Numbered from the stretch's first letter, positions 12,801-26,898 are shown. The stretch is 64,000 bases of DNA from Neelides folsomi (GCA_034687125.1 JAQGBZ010000078.1:155559-219558), one strand, 5' to 3'. Numbers and translations are program-made. Notes: generated from the sequence alone by a model not told the origin.

Positions 12801-13055
12801 TAAGTATACAAACAAGCGTGCACTTAAATGCTTCAACAATAAATGAATTAAGCTTTTTTCTATCAAGAACTTGCACTCATGATTACTTTGATCTTCAAAT
12901 AATTCATTTATTCATTTAAGAGACACTAAAATTTCACATTAACACCTTCAAACTCCAACTTTCATTTTTTGTAAACATTTTGAGGTCTAGGGTCAGTCCG
13001 ATTATTTAAATTATAAACTTCATTTTGAGGTCATTTTATGGAATCAAATGGAATA
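6862..13055. other. gene desert, segment A
   Basis: Mostly A+T-rich and closed by stops in all six frames. GC-richer patches lie near 7260-7330 (a structured repeat, listed separately), 7480-7800, 8270-8550 and 9350-9540. The last contains CGATCG twice, 2 bp apart (9492-9505). None reads as a known protein. A weak open frame on the minus strand at 11368-11661 is not recognised. Confidence 0.5.
7269..7326. repeat. GC-rich imperfect hairpin with CGCCCGGGCG core
   Basis: Outer ATTGC/GCAAT and inner AACGCC/GGCGTT pairs nest around a loop that contains the perfect 10-bp palindrome CGCCCGGGCG at 7304-7313. The surrounding DNA is very A+T-rich, so this island stands out. A short tandem ACGGCATT/ACGGCAT follows. 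No known RNA family was recognised. Confidence 0.5.
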
Positions 13056-13057
13056 TA

Positions 13058-13134
13058 CAAGGTGGCCCCGAGTTAACTGAGTTTTTTTAATATACGTTAC
13101 TATGAAAAAACTCAGTTAACTCTGGGCCACCCGG
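13058..13134. mobile_element. 77-bp MITE of Tc1/mariner type with TA target duplication
   Basis: Two 30-bp arms (13058-13087 and 13105-13134) match in inverted orientation at 27 of 30 bases, with only 17 nt between them. Each arm carries GGTGGCCC, then AGTTAACTGAG and a T run. A TA dinucleotide lies immediately outside each end (13056-13057 and 13135-13136), as expected for Tc1/mariner-type insertion. There is no room for a transposase, so it would depend on an enzyme made elsewhere. No second copy was noticed in this window. Confidence 0.75.
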
Positions 13135-13136
13135 TA

Positions 13137-13485
13137 ATAATCATTTAAATGTATTTATTATTCATTGAGATTCTATTTTATCGAATACCTTGAATTCACA
13201 AAGCTGAGTTCATCCATTTAATCAACGTCCCACTGAATAGCGAGAGTGTTTAATTAAAATCTGCATACACAATTAAACAAAGAAGCCGATGATGTGTAAA
13301 AAAGACGGCGTTGTAATGTAGATCAAATAGATAGGAGATGGCAAGAGATGAAACACTGCTCTATTTTCTCCAACCACCAGCATCTTCATTTTCTTAATGA
13401 TGCGATTCCTTGAGATGGTGAAGATGCGATCAACGAACCTAAATACATATACTTTGTCCTCCATATATTAACTTTATTCCCTATC

Positions 13486-13521
<36 letters not shown>

Positions 13522-14760
13522 AATCGTTCACAATTTGAACTAAACCTTTGTCGATGTACAGAATTTATCTTTGGTTCGATATCAATCTAGGAAAAATGTT
13601 TGATTAAATTGGAGAAGACCTTCAGTACAAATTACCCTAGAATTCATTACATTTTTGATTGAAAGTCTTTGAAGACAAAAAAGAATTGTTATTACAAAAC
13701 AAATTGCATTGTTTCTCAGAATAAGCAATTCTTCTCTAATATGCTTCTCTTCCCAACTCATTCCAAATTTCATTTTATTGGGGTCTTTAAAGATTAAAAG
13801 ACTTGGGAGGAAATAATAATAGTTTATGTGAGTCCTTCATTGCAGCCATAAATGAAGATATTATTTCAAATAAATTGTACCAAATGTACAGAAGCCCTTT
13901 GATTCAAGACAATTTCAAAAGCAAAGATATGAAGCCTCTTTCTTTTCACACCATGTGTTCTCCTTCTACTTATATGTTTCAATCTTTTCATGGTCAATCG
14001 TGCCTTTGAAGTGAAAGGATTTCGTTTCATTTCTCCTAATCCTATTACAAACATCTTTTCAGTAATTGAATACTTTCTCGATTGTCAGTAGCAGGCTTTC
14101 TTACATACATCAAAGCCTTTATGTATTCGCTACATAAACTAAAGCATTGTCATTTCTCTGAAACTGAAATTCTCTTCTTTGCTAAGAAATCCTGCATGAA
14201 AAAGACTTAACATACAGTAAATCACGATCTACTACTACATTACATATACATAAATAGAGAAGTTAAGTATTATAATATACATAAGCATAATAAATAGGAT
14301 TTTATGTTATAACGTTATAAGAGTAATTATAAATTTTATAATTATTAATTCTTGTTATATTTTAACAATTATCAAAATATTTCAACAAATAAAAAGGTTT
14401 CATTGGATTGGATCCAAATATATCACAAACTTTAAGATTAACTTTTATCCGCAACTACGCACGATGAAACATGCTGTATATTTTAAGAATATTAAATGGA
14501 TAATTTGAATTCATCTCACGAAGCAATTCGACAGACGGGAATTAGATGATCACTTTCTCGTAAACCCTTTAGGGAATTCAATAAAAAGGAACGGGATGAG
14601 GGCGTGATGAGCGATAGCGGGTCTTTGGAATTGAACTAATTCCACGAAATCGATCGGGAGGGTTTGAGGCCATTAAGACTACCAGGACTACCACCATCCT
14701 CAATCTTCATCTCGCGTTGACAAAAAGGCAAAAAGACGACGCAATAGCTATAAGCATAAA
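13137..14760. other. gene desert, segment B
   Basis: A+T-rich DNA with one dinucleotide microsatellite (13489-13520) and no exon I can support. Several T/C-rich tracts near 13900-14200 resemble no known gene. Confidence 0.5.
13489..13520. repeat. (AG)16 microsatellite
   Basis: Thirty-two bases of uninterrupted AG. GAGAG runs can bind GAGA-type factors in arthropods, but a plain microsatellite explains it equally well. Confidence 0.95.
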
Positions 14761-14763
14761 GGC

Positions 14764-15340
14764 TATATAAAAATACTACGTACTTGTATGTATTTAAGTA
14801 TGTTTTATATCCAGTTCTTCAATCTCGCAATAGATCCTTTTCCCCCCGAACTAGGGAAGTAGAGCAAAAAGAGAAAGAAGGAAATGAGGCTTTCCATCCT
14901 TTGACTTCACCGGAAACATTCCAGAGAGCCGATGGGTCTTTAAGACCAGCTGGTTCCATAAATTTTCAACAAGTGGTGGGCGGAAGGGGAGAAAAGGAGT
15001 TTTGGTCCTTTCTCCATATCCAGAACATAGGGACCTTGGCTTTCTTACAAAAATCCCCATTCCCATCACAAATAATTCCCGTATCTCAGCCCTTCACCCT
15101 CCCGGCCCACTCCCGGGTGGGTGAGGAAGAAATTTTAAAAGAAAGAAGTGAGAGAATGCGCTTTCACTTTCAACACCCGGCAATGCCCGGTATGAATAGA
15201 CAAACTGATGGCGTGGGCTGGCTGACGTCATCTCCACCGCGCTCCGCACTCTTCACTGACGTCAGATATTGTTTTTCCCTGGCGGATGCAGAACACGAAA
15301 GATGCATTGCAGGCAAAAGACTTCTTTGACCCTTCAAGGA
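14764..15340 (+). promoter_or_regulatory. GC-richer island with TATA box and paired CRE sites
   Basis: TATATAAAAAT at 14764-14774 resembles a strong TATA box. It is followed by about 550 nt of GC-richer DNA that ends with two perfect TGACGTCA palindromes (15223-15230 and 15257-15264) 34 bp apart. TGACGTCA is the consensus for CREB/ATF bZIP dimers, and paired copies are typical of promoters or enhancers. The + strand is open for 181 codons (14784-15329), but the first in-frame ATG comes only after about 120 codons and no domain is recognisable. I therefore read the island as regulatory or noncoding transcribed DNA. Direction is uncertain because the CREs lie downstream of the TATA box. Confidence 0.45.
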
Positions 15341-17102
15341 CATGGTTGTATTTTCTATCTAAATGTTTAGGACATACCTTGTACATATTTAGTAGCTTTA
15401 TATATCTATTTACTTTTACTTTATATGGAGTGGGCTCACTTTCGGAAATTGAAACTTTTACGGCTCAGGGGCCTTAAAATTGAACGAAATTCTCATTTGA
15501 GCTTTCTCTCGTGAATAATCCAACGTATCTTCTTTCACCATATGGACCATTTTACTGCGTCCTAAAGTTGTAACAATGACTCGTCCTTTCACTCCTTAAT
15601 TTCCTCATTACTGAACATTGGTACTGTGGTGAACAAAATATGGCTCTTCCACTTGTACACTAAAAGTTAAAATGACATTTGGTACAATAGGCAATTCTAC
15701 TTCAATATTTATAAGGTTTACGTTTGTAATAAAGTGGGTAGAAATCTTACAACTTCAATTCACTTTTATATTCAAATACCACACTCGACAAATTGAGTTT
15801 ATAACTTGACATTAAACCATTTATAGGTGAGCTTTAACTTGAATCATGTTTTTTATTAAGAGCAAATGTATCTGTAATATGGTTATACCATACATACTCT
15901 TAATATGGTATACTTACTCGTACATGTGTACTATGTAAAAGATGTCGGTGGAATTAAAAACATTATTGGAAAATAGACAAGGGCATTGTGGTTGTAAGCT
16001 CGTAGCTTAAATACAAATAAATACAGGCACTATGCATATAAGTAATACTCATCGCAATGATTAAAAGTGCAATTACACAAGTCTTGTTAGGAAATTTTGT
16101 TTACTTCATTTTACTTTCATTATGTAAAAGGGATGATGAGGAATGTGTGCCTTTGAATTGAATGAACTTTTTTTGACTCTCCCATTTTGGTCTTCTTTCC
16201 ACAATTCGGAGACACTCTTCAATGGCTGGATGTAATTAAAACTTTTTTGCTTTCTCGAGCTAGCTGAGGACACTAATGAATCCAAACTCATTAGAGTTTA
16301 CTCCTTCTGAGACCTTTCACGACTTTTATTTTAATAGGATAAAACATAATTGGAGAATCCCTGTGTAAACAACAATGATACACGAGAGGATTGATGCAAG
16401 TACTAATAATATTAGAATGTTGGCACTCTCACTAATGTTAATTAACCTAAACAAGTTAATGTTTAACTGCGTTCTATAGCTTATGGTAAGTTTTTATACT
16501 TTTTATTTGAGCATTTTTAAGCTAAAATATATAAAAAAAACTTTTTTATCTTTTGCAAGAAACTGGAGTTTAACTTTTCTTGAGCTTAAAAGAGATTATT
16601 TTGACATCCTTTTTTCATTCATTAACAAATTGCATATTATGAATTGTCTAACAAAAATTTCCTTGAAGCTTCTTTAACCTATTTAGAAATATTTGTATGT
16701 AAATCATCACTTATCAAAATGAAACTTGTTATAAGTTATATCATAAAAACTTGTTAAGAAAATGCACAAATTAAGTTATTGCTATTTATCTCCACTTATA
16801 AAAATGGATGTAATTTGTCAAGCACCTTTTCAATGTCATTCATACGATTCTTCGACAAAATATAAGAAAGGTGTGGAATGTGTTGATATTTAGATCCAAC
16901 CTGGCGACATTTGGTTGACACATTGATAAAAATGACTTAATAGGGTATATGATTAAGATATGGTTAAGATATTGATAATTTTCCTTCCTTCTTCTTTTTT
17001 CAAGTTTAATAGATCCACTTCAAAAAATAATCATTTATACTTCCCATCTACCACTACTACTAAATATAAAGTAATATCATTGAATATGGACTTGTATTTT
17101 GA
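15341..17102. other. gene desert, segment C
   Basis: A+T-rich, no supportable exon. Near 15880-15920 the motif TATGGTATA and its complement recur in both orientations. Nothing else was identified. Confidence 0.5.
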
Positions 17103-17570
17103 TTGTGGTTTTCTAAATCATCCAGTCCAAGAGTGTTTGCATCCTTCAAAGACCAGTTGAACCTCCGTGGAGCTGAAGAGATAAGTTTGTATTTTAATAG
17201 CCGGAGCCCCAACGCCCACCCTTCCTTTGCACAGAGGTTTCGGAGCAGCTGGAAGGAACCGCCTCAGTCAGAGACAGAGCTCGGCCGACTTCATCGTAGT
17301 CAACGTTCCTCTCCAACTCTTCCACGAGTCAATTCAATAATCTCATTAGCCATCACTTCATTATTCTCCTTCTAATCATCCCCTTCTGTTCGGAATATAA
17401 TAGAAGGGTACAGTGAGACACGGCCGGGTCTTTCTTTAACCTCCTCCAGGGAACGGGAAGTCCAATTCGATTGATAAACTACAAAATTTCATTTCTCCCC
17501 GACAGCTCGCATAATCAACTCGAGCTGCTCGATCATATAAACAACGTTCAGAACAAAGAGGTAATGAATC
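17103..17570 (+). promoter_or_regulatory. GC-richer island with hairpin and splice-donor-like end
   Basis: The island breaks the A+T-rich background. CAGCTCG (17503-17509) and CGAGCTG (17521-17527) form a perfect 7-bp stem with an 11-nt loop. CATATAAACAACG and GTTCAGAAC follow, then AAAGAG|GTAATG, which looks like a donor site. This could be a promoter with a noncoding first exon on the + strand. No protein frame is convincing. Confidence 0.3.
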
Positions 17571-20500
17571 CTTATTTTCATTTATTTTATATAAAACCTT
17601 ATTATTGAACATATTTAATCGTATATGATTAATCAATTACTCAATGTAGCATTCATGTATTAATTTTATAATGTATCTACGTCATTGTGAAAAACATTAT
17701 ATAAACATGTATTGGTAATACTTAGGTAGGTATATGAATAAGTATTTTAAGATAAGGAAGTGAGATTTATGTTGTAGATAATTTATTAAGCGAGTAATCG
17801 AAAGTTTATTTCACAATTACCCTTTGAATCTTTGTATAGAATGTGGGATTTAGCATTAAATAGGAAAAACCACGATCAAAGGATTTCCAATTTCCATTTA
17901 AAACACATTTGACAATTGCAATGCCGTTGGTCCTTTGTAATAGTTTTTCTCATTCAGCTTCTCGGTTTTACTTTCGACTTTGCTTTTAAATTGCCCACTT
18001 CGCATCAAAAAGTACAAATGTAGTGAGGCCTCTTAAGCTTAATGGCAATTCCTTACCCAAAAGTGTGTCAATTGTTATGTTATATAACACCATATTTAGA
18101 CCTGTTGTATAAGTTTATCAATGGGTCTTTATTAAACTTTAAAAGGTTTAAATTTTCAAACTTGAATTTTCATGAGGTTCTTTTTTAGCTAACTAAGCTT
18201 AAGAGTTTTCACAGTTCTCAAATTTCAAAGTTTCATTGGACCAAATGAAGGGCATATGTCATGTGTGTATACATAAAATATTAGAAATTGGAATGTACAC
18301 TAGGTATATTGGAATGTATTGAGCAGCCATACAAAGCACTATTTTGGTGTATTTAATATAAGACCTTGAAAGGCAAAGTTTGTTTTGGGTTCAAAAGGGA
18401 AGAAAGTTGACGTTGAAATATGACTTTTACTTTTAATAAGATGAAGATGAAGAACCACATGCAAAAGCAAAATGCATATTGCTCTTGGGGAGTTTGGTAA
18501 CGAAGTTGGGAGTTGGGAGCAAAATACACTTTTATGCATTTAGATGTGGGTAACCCTTTGGCCTTCTCTGGACACAAGAAATACGATTCTGAAGGGGTTT
18601 TCCCAAACTGTAAATAGGGCTGAGAGTGACACTTGAATTCAATTTACTTTTACAGGCCATTTTCCCCTTTACCTACCGTAGTTGGAAGTGAAGATCGTGG
18701 GCGTCGTCTTTTCCAATTCCTTCATTTATATTCAAATTCTTTATTTACTTTAGCAATTATCTCATGCGTGGGGTTTGTGTGATTCCAATTTTAACGAACT
18801 CTCTTTCTAACTTGTATATCATTCATCAGGAGGAAGATGGTAAGTAGGGAGAAGGATGTCAGGCGTAATAAGAAAATTTTGTGATGAGGAGCTTTCCTTT
18901 CATGTTCTAAAAGTACTAAATGTAGTACTTCAAACAGTTCTGATTAGTATAGATCTCGTCTTAAACATATCCTATTCATACAACTACAAATACAATTGTA
19001 CAATGTACCATATAGGCAAAATGCATCTTATGTACAAGTTATAAATATTAAATTATATATGGTAGTTATTAGTATAATATTGATTTGTATGTGCTTATAT
19101 GGAAGTTGGGTTAATTTATAGTTCATTTAAAGTAGTCCATGTTATGAACATTTCAAACCATAACAGATGAAATTCATTTACCCTCGATGCTTTATAAGGG
19201 AAAATGTTACCTACCAATTTCCAACCACAACAAGTTGAATAACACATTAATTAATCAATTATTAAGGCTAATTTTAAACCATTTACATAACATTACTCAT
19301 TATTTAATTCATCGAATTAACCATTTAAATAGTAATGTTTATTTATAAATATAAATACATATTATAATAATGTTCGAGGATCCATCCAGGAAGGAATTCG
19401 ATTATAAATTCATATTTTAATTCCAACCCGCCCATTTTTCTGCATTTTCAACGGTCGGAATTGGAAATATCAAACATTCATGGCTCGTGATTTCCTTCCT
19501 TAAGAACCTCGATGGTCGGATGGTTGAGACGGAGTTGATAGGGAAATCCGTCGAGTCTGAGAGTCGAAAGAAATTAAATTCTCCGACTTTCTTTTTTTGA
19601 GCAGATTCCAATTTAGTGAATTTTGAGGGAAGGAGCTGAGAAGGAAGATATTGAAAGGAAGGCCAAGCAGAGGGAAGAATTTCAATTGGAGCGTTAAAGC
19701 TTCTCCAGAGAGAGGCAAAAGAGAATTCTCCTCCATTTCTACGACTTACATTTCATCAAATGACCAGCAAAGGTAAGAATAGAATTCAATTTATCTTGTG
19801 TTTATCTTAAAAGTTTATGGTGGGATCATCAGGCCGGCCCTCTGCACCTTTGCGTCTCTTCCATTCCATCAATGTTTGCTCTTCATCTCTCGTCGCCAGG
19901 TTAAAAAAGTTGGTAGGAAGGGCCGTGAAACTACTATTGTGTTCATAATATAAATTCATTGCTCAGATGTCATATAACTGCCATTCAAGTTCCCTATCGA
20001 GGCTGATAATAGAACTATTTAAACATGATACTAACCCAAATACTCTTCACAAAAACCCTCGCTTTTCCAAACAATAATCCATTTAAGTAAAGGATGGTAA
20101 ATTAGTAATTAAATATACATGAACAATCTTTTTTAGATATGGATGCATGCAAGGTTTACTTAATGCCTTTTTCAAATTCTTTATCCCTGTTGGGTAATGG
20201 TCAAAATAAATGGCATTGTAAACATCCCTCATTTTAAACAATCTATTTAAACTCATAACATGGTTCATGTTAGGTAAGAGGAAAATGTTTGAAATTAATG
20301 AAGTTATTTTCTAACTATATTAGTTAAAATTTTTAAAATCACGGTTTGGTGATAATGATAGATTTGACATTCTATTATATTTAAGCAATGGTAAACTTGT
20401 TATGTATCAACAATCAATGGCATAAGTAATTGAAAATACACAATAAGCAATAAAATAATATTAAATTTTGAGCTCTCTTCGATTATGCAACATAACTCAT

Positions 20501-23500
20501 ACAAACACAGAAGGTGTTTAAACACCAATGAAATTGAAATTTTGTAACTTTAGCCGACCAACAACGGTTTTTTATTTGAGAGTCTTTGATTATTACAATA
20601 ATTGCCTACAATTAATAATTTTCATGTAGGACTTTGAAAGTGATTGTAATTGGCTTGGATGGATAATAAAAATAGAAGGGGCGGTTAATAAAAATAATGA
20701 TAACGAACCACTTGAGATATCGCCCTTAATAAATTTATACGGATGATTAATTCACAGTTAAACACATACCTCGTTAATGTTACTTTTAAATATGAAACAT
20801 AAATCCTTTTGTAGTACTCGTAACTTCAATGGTTAAATACAACTTATGACATTCAACATGCTTTGATTAACCGTAACCAGTTTAAGATTCCATGATAAAT
20901 AAAAAGTCAAGGAGAGACAAATCCTTAATTGCATGGCGAGTTTGCAGAAGTCGAAGGAACATTTAGCATTGAGAATTTTAATTTATATTGCAATTGCATC
21001 AAACAAGATTGTTTTATCATCATCAACTCTTTGAGCATGGATTGTACACTATACGTGTGTATGCTCTATGTATAAATATAAGGCATTGCTTTGTAGATTT
21101 GCACTGTAATATTGTGAAGAAACAAATTGCATGTGTATTCAATGTGCAGCTTCATTTATTTTAACTATCCAATGCATTTTCACTGCATACATATCTTTAA
21201 TACTTTGTAATAAACTCGTAAGTCCTTTAAAAGTACATGATTGAAATTCCCTATGAATGAGCAACTTTCAAATTAATCAGAAAACTCCCTTTAACCATCG
21301 TTGAATAATATTTTTAAATGAACCGAGGCTGATGTTGAAAAGAGGAGAAAATTGATAAAAATTCTGATTAGAGGAATTAATCCTAGAAAGGGCGGATGGG
21401 AATAATAAATATGAAAAAAGTCGCCTCTTCAAATTTTTCAAATTCGTATATTACTCATATTGCCATTTCATGCAATTTCAGCCGAATTTATCTTTCAATC
21501 CCTTGATATTAAATTATATATCATAAATTTAGCTTGCGAATTACGTGATGTGTTTGAAAACCATGTACATTGAGTGAGTACCTATATCTTATAAATTGCA
21601 ATTTATGTTTGATTGTGTATGAGCTCGTACCATTGAGTCCCAACGACCGTTGAGCTATAAAAGCGCTTGAGAGCATTGATTGAGAAATATTATTATTTAG
21701 TATCATAAATTGAATTATAATGCTTACTTACAAATACAGATATATTACATTCCAAATATTGAAACTACAATATATTTTGCGCTTATTTATGATTCCTGTT
21801 CCAATGGCGTGGGTGTTCATGTATTTATACTATGAATAACTCTCCTTTAAATACTATATCTTAGTTTAATTGTTCACATACATATAATGTAATTATCTAT
21901 CTCTTGATTCTTGATATATTAACATACATATAAATTGTACAACTAAATACAGATACAACTAGTTTCACTAGACAGATAAATGTTCAAGAATTAGCATTTA
22001 AGGAAATTGACTCTAATTTCCAAAATTTCCATTTGCCCTACTTGCCCATTCGTCTTCTCTTCTACTCATTGCAAATCATTATTGGGGGTGTGAAGTGTAG
22101 AGCTCTGTACGTAGGTTAAAAGGACTATTCCTGGAAATTGCAAATGCAAGAGCATTTGGGCGGAAGACACATAAATACCCGAATTCCTCCTTTCCCAATT
22201 CCCCCAAGTGCCTTTGATCGCCCGCAGGAACAATTTGATTAGCAGGGAAATGAGGACGTTCCTATGCACATGCCACTTTAATTTCATTCCTTTACAAACC
22301 TCAATGTAATGTCCATTTACGCACGTGGATGAGGTCCGCATTTCCATTTTCAATTCAGTTAGAAGTTGAACTTCATCATGAGATTAAACATGATTTGGGG
22401 AATTACTTTTCCAAAGCTCTTTACTTTATCAATTTTTCAAATTTCCAAAATTTTCTCCTACAAACATTTAAATCAATCCAATTTATTCATTGTATCAGTG
22501 GTACTTGAGTATAAAGAGGCATTATTTACATATTAAATTTTGGTTAAATATGTGATTAAATTTAAGCCGCTTAGTAATTAAATATTTAATGTATGTAATA
22601 TAGAATATAAGCAATATTCAAACAGAATATAGTGATTTAAAATCATTTACTTTTACTTCGTAAGTTTGTCTAATGTGTACCTGAGTAAATGTAGGCGTTT
22701 GGAAGAATGGTTGAAGTATCTGCTAAGAAACATGCGGTAAGCAAGATTAAGTTAATGTTAGGTATACACATCCTAATTTATTTCTACTTTTCAACATATG
22801 TGTTTAAACTTTGAAGAAGGAATATCTCGCTAACAAGAGAGAAAACCTTGTAGAATAAATAGACGCCACTGCTCCATATGAATTGCTTCTCCTTCTCCTC
22901 AATCCTCACGCCTGTGTTCTGCGACTTTGCAAATTGTAAAATCGGTTGAATACAATTAAAAAGAACAATGAGACTTTCTCAGTTCTAAATCTTTAAAAGA
23001 GTCGTTTTAATTATTAACGGCCTTTGTAGTGCTTCACAATCTGCATTAAACTTTAAGAGAAAACCACTTATTGAAATTGACCTCTAATATTGATGAATGA
23101 ATTCCTATAATATTACATTATCTATCCATTGTATAATTTTGTATAATAAATTAATAAATGTCCGATATTTCTAAATCATACACAACTTATATAATATTTT
23201 TTCTCAATGTAGCAAAGTTATTGTTCAGTTGACTCGGTTAAGTTTATAAAACACATCTGTCTATATGTATTTAGATTAAGTTAAGGTAGAATAACAAATG
23301 TGTATCGTTGGAAGGAGTCGTAATTTGAATTTGAATGCGAATGAGCCCGAGGGTAAGACATTGTCGGACTGCGTGGACTCCTCCATTTCTTCTACCTGAG
23401 GACGATTAGCAAGCGAGCCGGCCTTTGTAACACTCAAGTAGAGCTTAAGAACCTTTGATTCACTCTGAAGGGCAGTTGGTCCTATGTATAGTGATTGAAT

Positions 23501-26500
23501 AATATACCTAGTTATATTAACCCTATCCAATAGATAGGTCTTCGTCTCCACGCATTTGCATCTCTTGGCCCTCCTGATCGGATCCCGATACGCTCTCAAA
23601 TATAATATACTTACAAACACCCCTTATGTAAGAAACGAATCTTGAGATTAGCACTCTCATTCTCGACTATTCTCCTTTCTCTATCTCAGTCCCACTCCTT
23701 TATTTAACTCTCCTTAATTTGCTGTCTCTTGGAACATCCAAAACTTTTTTACTCCTTTCATTGAACACACATTCGAGATTTAATCATGGTTTTCCAATTG
23801 TATGTTTCAACCAAGTCTTTAATTTGCTCTTATCGCAGAATATTGATGAAAAGGACCAAATAAGAAGGAGCCAATAATTATTATTTCTTCCTTCATCCCT
23901 CCTTTGCATATTAAAAGAGTGGATTCACCTTGTTTTGCATGGAGTCAGAATATTGTATTTTACTTCTTGAGATAATTATTGGCCGATTATCTCATGCAAA
24001 TAATATTGGCTCAATGGAGCTTGAAGTTCATTGGAGTGTAAGTAGATAGGGTTTCAAGAAGGTGGTCGTCGAAGGAGGGAGCGGACGATGGGGAAGGTGA
24101 GAAGGAGGATGATGAATGGACCTTTGCCTCTTTCAGCTTTCCTCTTCACCTTCATTTGCATTCTAATTGTAGGACTAAATTTCAAGAGATGCCTTGAACG
24201 GAATTATATCATAAGTGAGAGCAACTCCATAAGGTCCTGTCAATAATGGGAAATTTGAAAACATTGAAATATTTCGCTAATACCAATAACATCAAGCAAT
24301 AACATCATAATTTGCATATTTATTCATAAACAATACAAAGACTCGCAAGGGCAAAAATCTAAGAGATAAAATTGCATTGTTTAACATCCAATGAATATTT
24401 CCACGTGGTCGGGTATATTAATATGAAGATCTGTAATATCAAAGATCTCCAAACATTTGATAGGAATTTATGATATAAAATATAAATCATTTTATATCAG
24501 TATTATAAGATTTCTTTTCTCTATAACTTTTCTTCATTAGAGTATCATTCAAGTACTATTGTATTGATTTAACATAATGTTTCAATTCAATATTTGTCCT
24601 ATATCATTTATTACTTCGAATTCTTCAGCTACTATCATAAAGTCAAATTATTGCAAAGTGAAGGTATATGGAACATGTCCGCATGCATTGAACCATCTTT
24701 CCAAAATGTTCAAAAAACTTTGGGTTTGTTTACGGAAACTTCAGGCTCAATGTCACGAGTGTCAGAGAATGAATATTTTGCACATATGGAAAAGTATGTC
24801 TTTCTATTATGTAGGGTATTAAAGGATGACTAACAAGGAGTTAAAGATAGGCAAAGATGGAGAACTAGAGCATCGTTCAAATAGCTGTGCCAAGATTCCT
24901 TTTCCAATTGTGATGGATTTTATTATCAAAACGGAATCATAATTAAAATCTAACATTATAAGACAATTTGTTGTGATATATGGCATTATATTGTCCTTTT
25001 ATTTCACTACAAAACTTGATAGAACAATAAAATATAAACATTAAATATTTGTAGTAGCTACATACTTCGTAACGTGTCATTTAGCCGAGGATTTTGGTTT
25101 AGAAAATAATAGAAACGGAGAACAATCCGCGACACTCGACACATTTCTAAGCTTCATTTAATCCTGGTCTTCTAATTCAAATATGAGAAGAAGCCAAATG
25201 GGTCCAATGTATGTAGTTGAGATATTTCCCCCATTCAACGTCTACTAATTTTAATTATAACAGCGTTCGAGTTCTCACTCGTTCAAATTAAGTTCCTTCG
25301 TGTGAGATAAAGTTTTTGTTTGTTTTGTTTGAGCGTGCGGTTAAAGTTGGATTGGATGAATTCTCACGTCACACGTCAACTGAGAACTTCTCAACTCCCA
25401 ATTTGTACGTCAGTGTTATATGATTTTCATACGAAAATGGAAAACTTCAAGATGCTTTCAAACTATTCATAAATTTATGCCTACTATGTAATATGTATGA
25501 TACAGAAATAAGTTATATAGAAATGCATTAGCAATAATAGCTCTATAAATATTGAGATCATCAAAGATTAAATTGTGAATTTGAAAAATGAACTTTCTAT
25601 CTTTCAATATTGCCTTGTTTTGTGTGGCATTTCTTGTGTGAAAATGGAGAAGATGTTTGGTGTAAAGTATAGCGTATATTTAGGTGGCCTTGTTTCATAT
25701 GCTTCAGGGATTTAATGGCAACTGGTAGAATTAGGGAGGAGAAAATAGGGCGGCAGTCGCAGAAAGAGATTCGCACGAATTTCCTTCGTTTAAACATTCC
25801 TTCCCCAGTTTATTTTCGCAAGGAGACAAAAGAAAGGATGTAAAGGACATTTTTAAATCTTACTTTTTTAGTCATTCTTCTCTACTGGAAGTAACATATG
25901 TGATGTTTGAATGGAGGAGTCGTTGTTCTTAAAGGCATTCGTATACAGCAATTCGTATCTGCACTTGTTTTATTAAAATTTGTATTTTACTTGGGTATGA
26001 AATATGTACTGCAATCTGAAGTTATTTGATTTATAAAATATACTATAGTATATTTATTTATTATGGATGAAAAAGAAAATCTTTTTATACAGGTCTTATC
26101 CCGAGGGGTTGGATTGGATGAGAAAAGGGTTTCTATTTTTGTGCCCTTTGATCATTCCCAAATCCTTCAGCTTCATTTAACTTGATCTTCTTTTACGTCT
26201 TTCAATTTCGAGTTGAAAGTAAATCCATCTTTTAATCATACCTGCAATGTTTTTTGTTATCAACTCATTAATTGATTTATTTAAGACGCACAACCTTTTC
26301 TTACAAATTAAATTTCTACCTTCTTATCTTTATCAAATTGGAAACTGAAGCTGAACAAATATTTTGTATAAAGTACAATATTATCAAATATCACACGTCA
26401 TTCCCAATGGGTAATTGCAATATATAGGTAATTTTAGGCATTTCTTATAATTCAATTTATTTGCCACAATATATTTTTTTGTGGGAAATAACAAGAATTA

Positions 26501-26890
26501 ACGGTTGTTTTTGACATGAATTATTATTTGTCGAATTAAAACTTTATCTTTGATTCAGAATGTTTCAAATGTCTTTGAGTTTGTTGATTGTTGTTATTTA
26601 TATTTGAATTTGTTTATCATTCTTACCATTTAAAATACTTTAGTTGATCACACGTGCGTTTTATTTTAACTCGTGTACTTCCTTGAATTGATGAATTAAA
26701 TTCCCAATTATTATTTTCGAGTCTCAATTAACTATTTAACGGAAGCAAGGGAAGATTGTTCCAAAAACAAAAATGCGGAAGGCGAATTCTTACAAATTAC
26801 AATGTATTTATATTTCAACCGTTCTCAATTATTTATAAAAATGGTCGTGGAAGGCCGTACGGATTTGTAAATAAAACTGTAACTGCTGAG
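17571..26890. other. gene desert, segment D
   Basis: A+T-rich DNA with stops in every frame. Minor features are a short perfect hairpin (18911-18918 with 18923-18930, 4-nt loop), ATTGGAATGTA repeated about 22 bp apart near 18290-18320, two ACGTCA half sites near 25366-25380, and a GC-richer patch at 23276-23640 that stays open on the minus strand for 114 codons without a recognisable domain. Confidence 0.5.
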
Positions 26891-26898
26891 AAGGAAAA

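Noticed and set aside
14784-15329. 181-codon open frame on the + strand
   Set aside because: It starts without an ATG, the first in-frame ATG comes after about 120 codons, no domain is recognisable, and it sits in a GC-richer patch where open frames are longer by chance.
23276-23620. 114-codon minus-strand frame
   Set aside because: Not similar to anything I recognise, and its length is within chance for a GC-richer patch in 64 kb.
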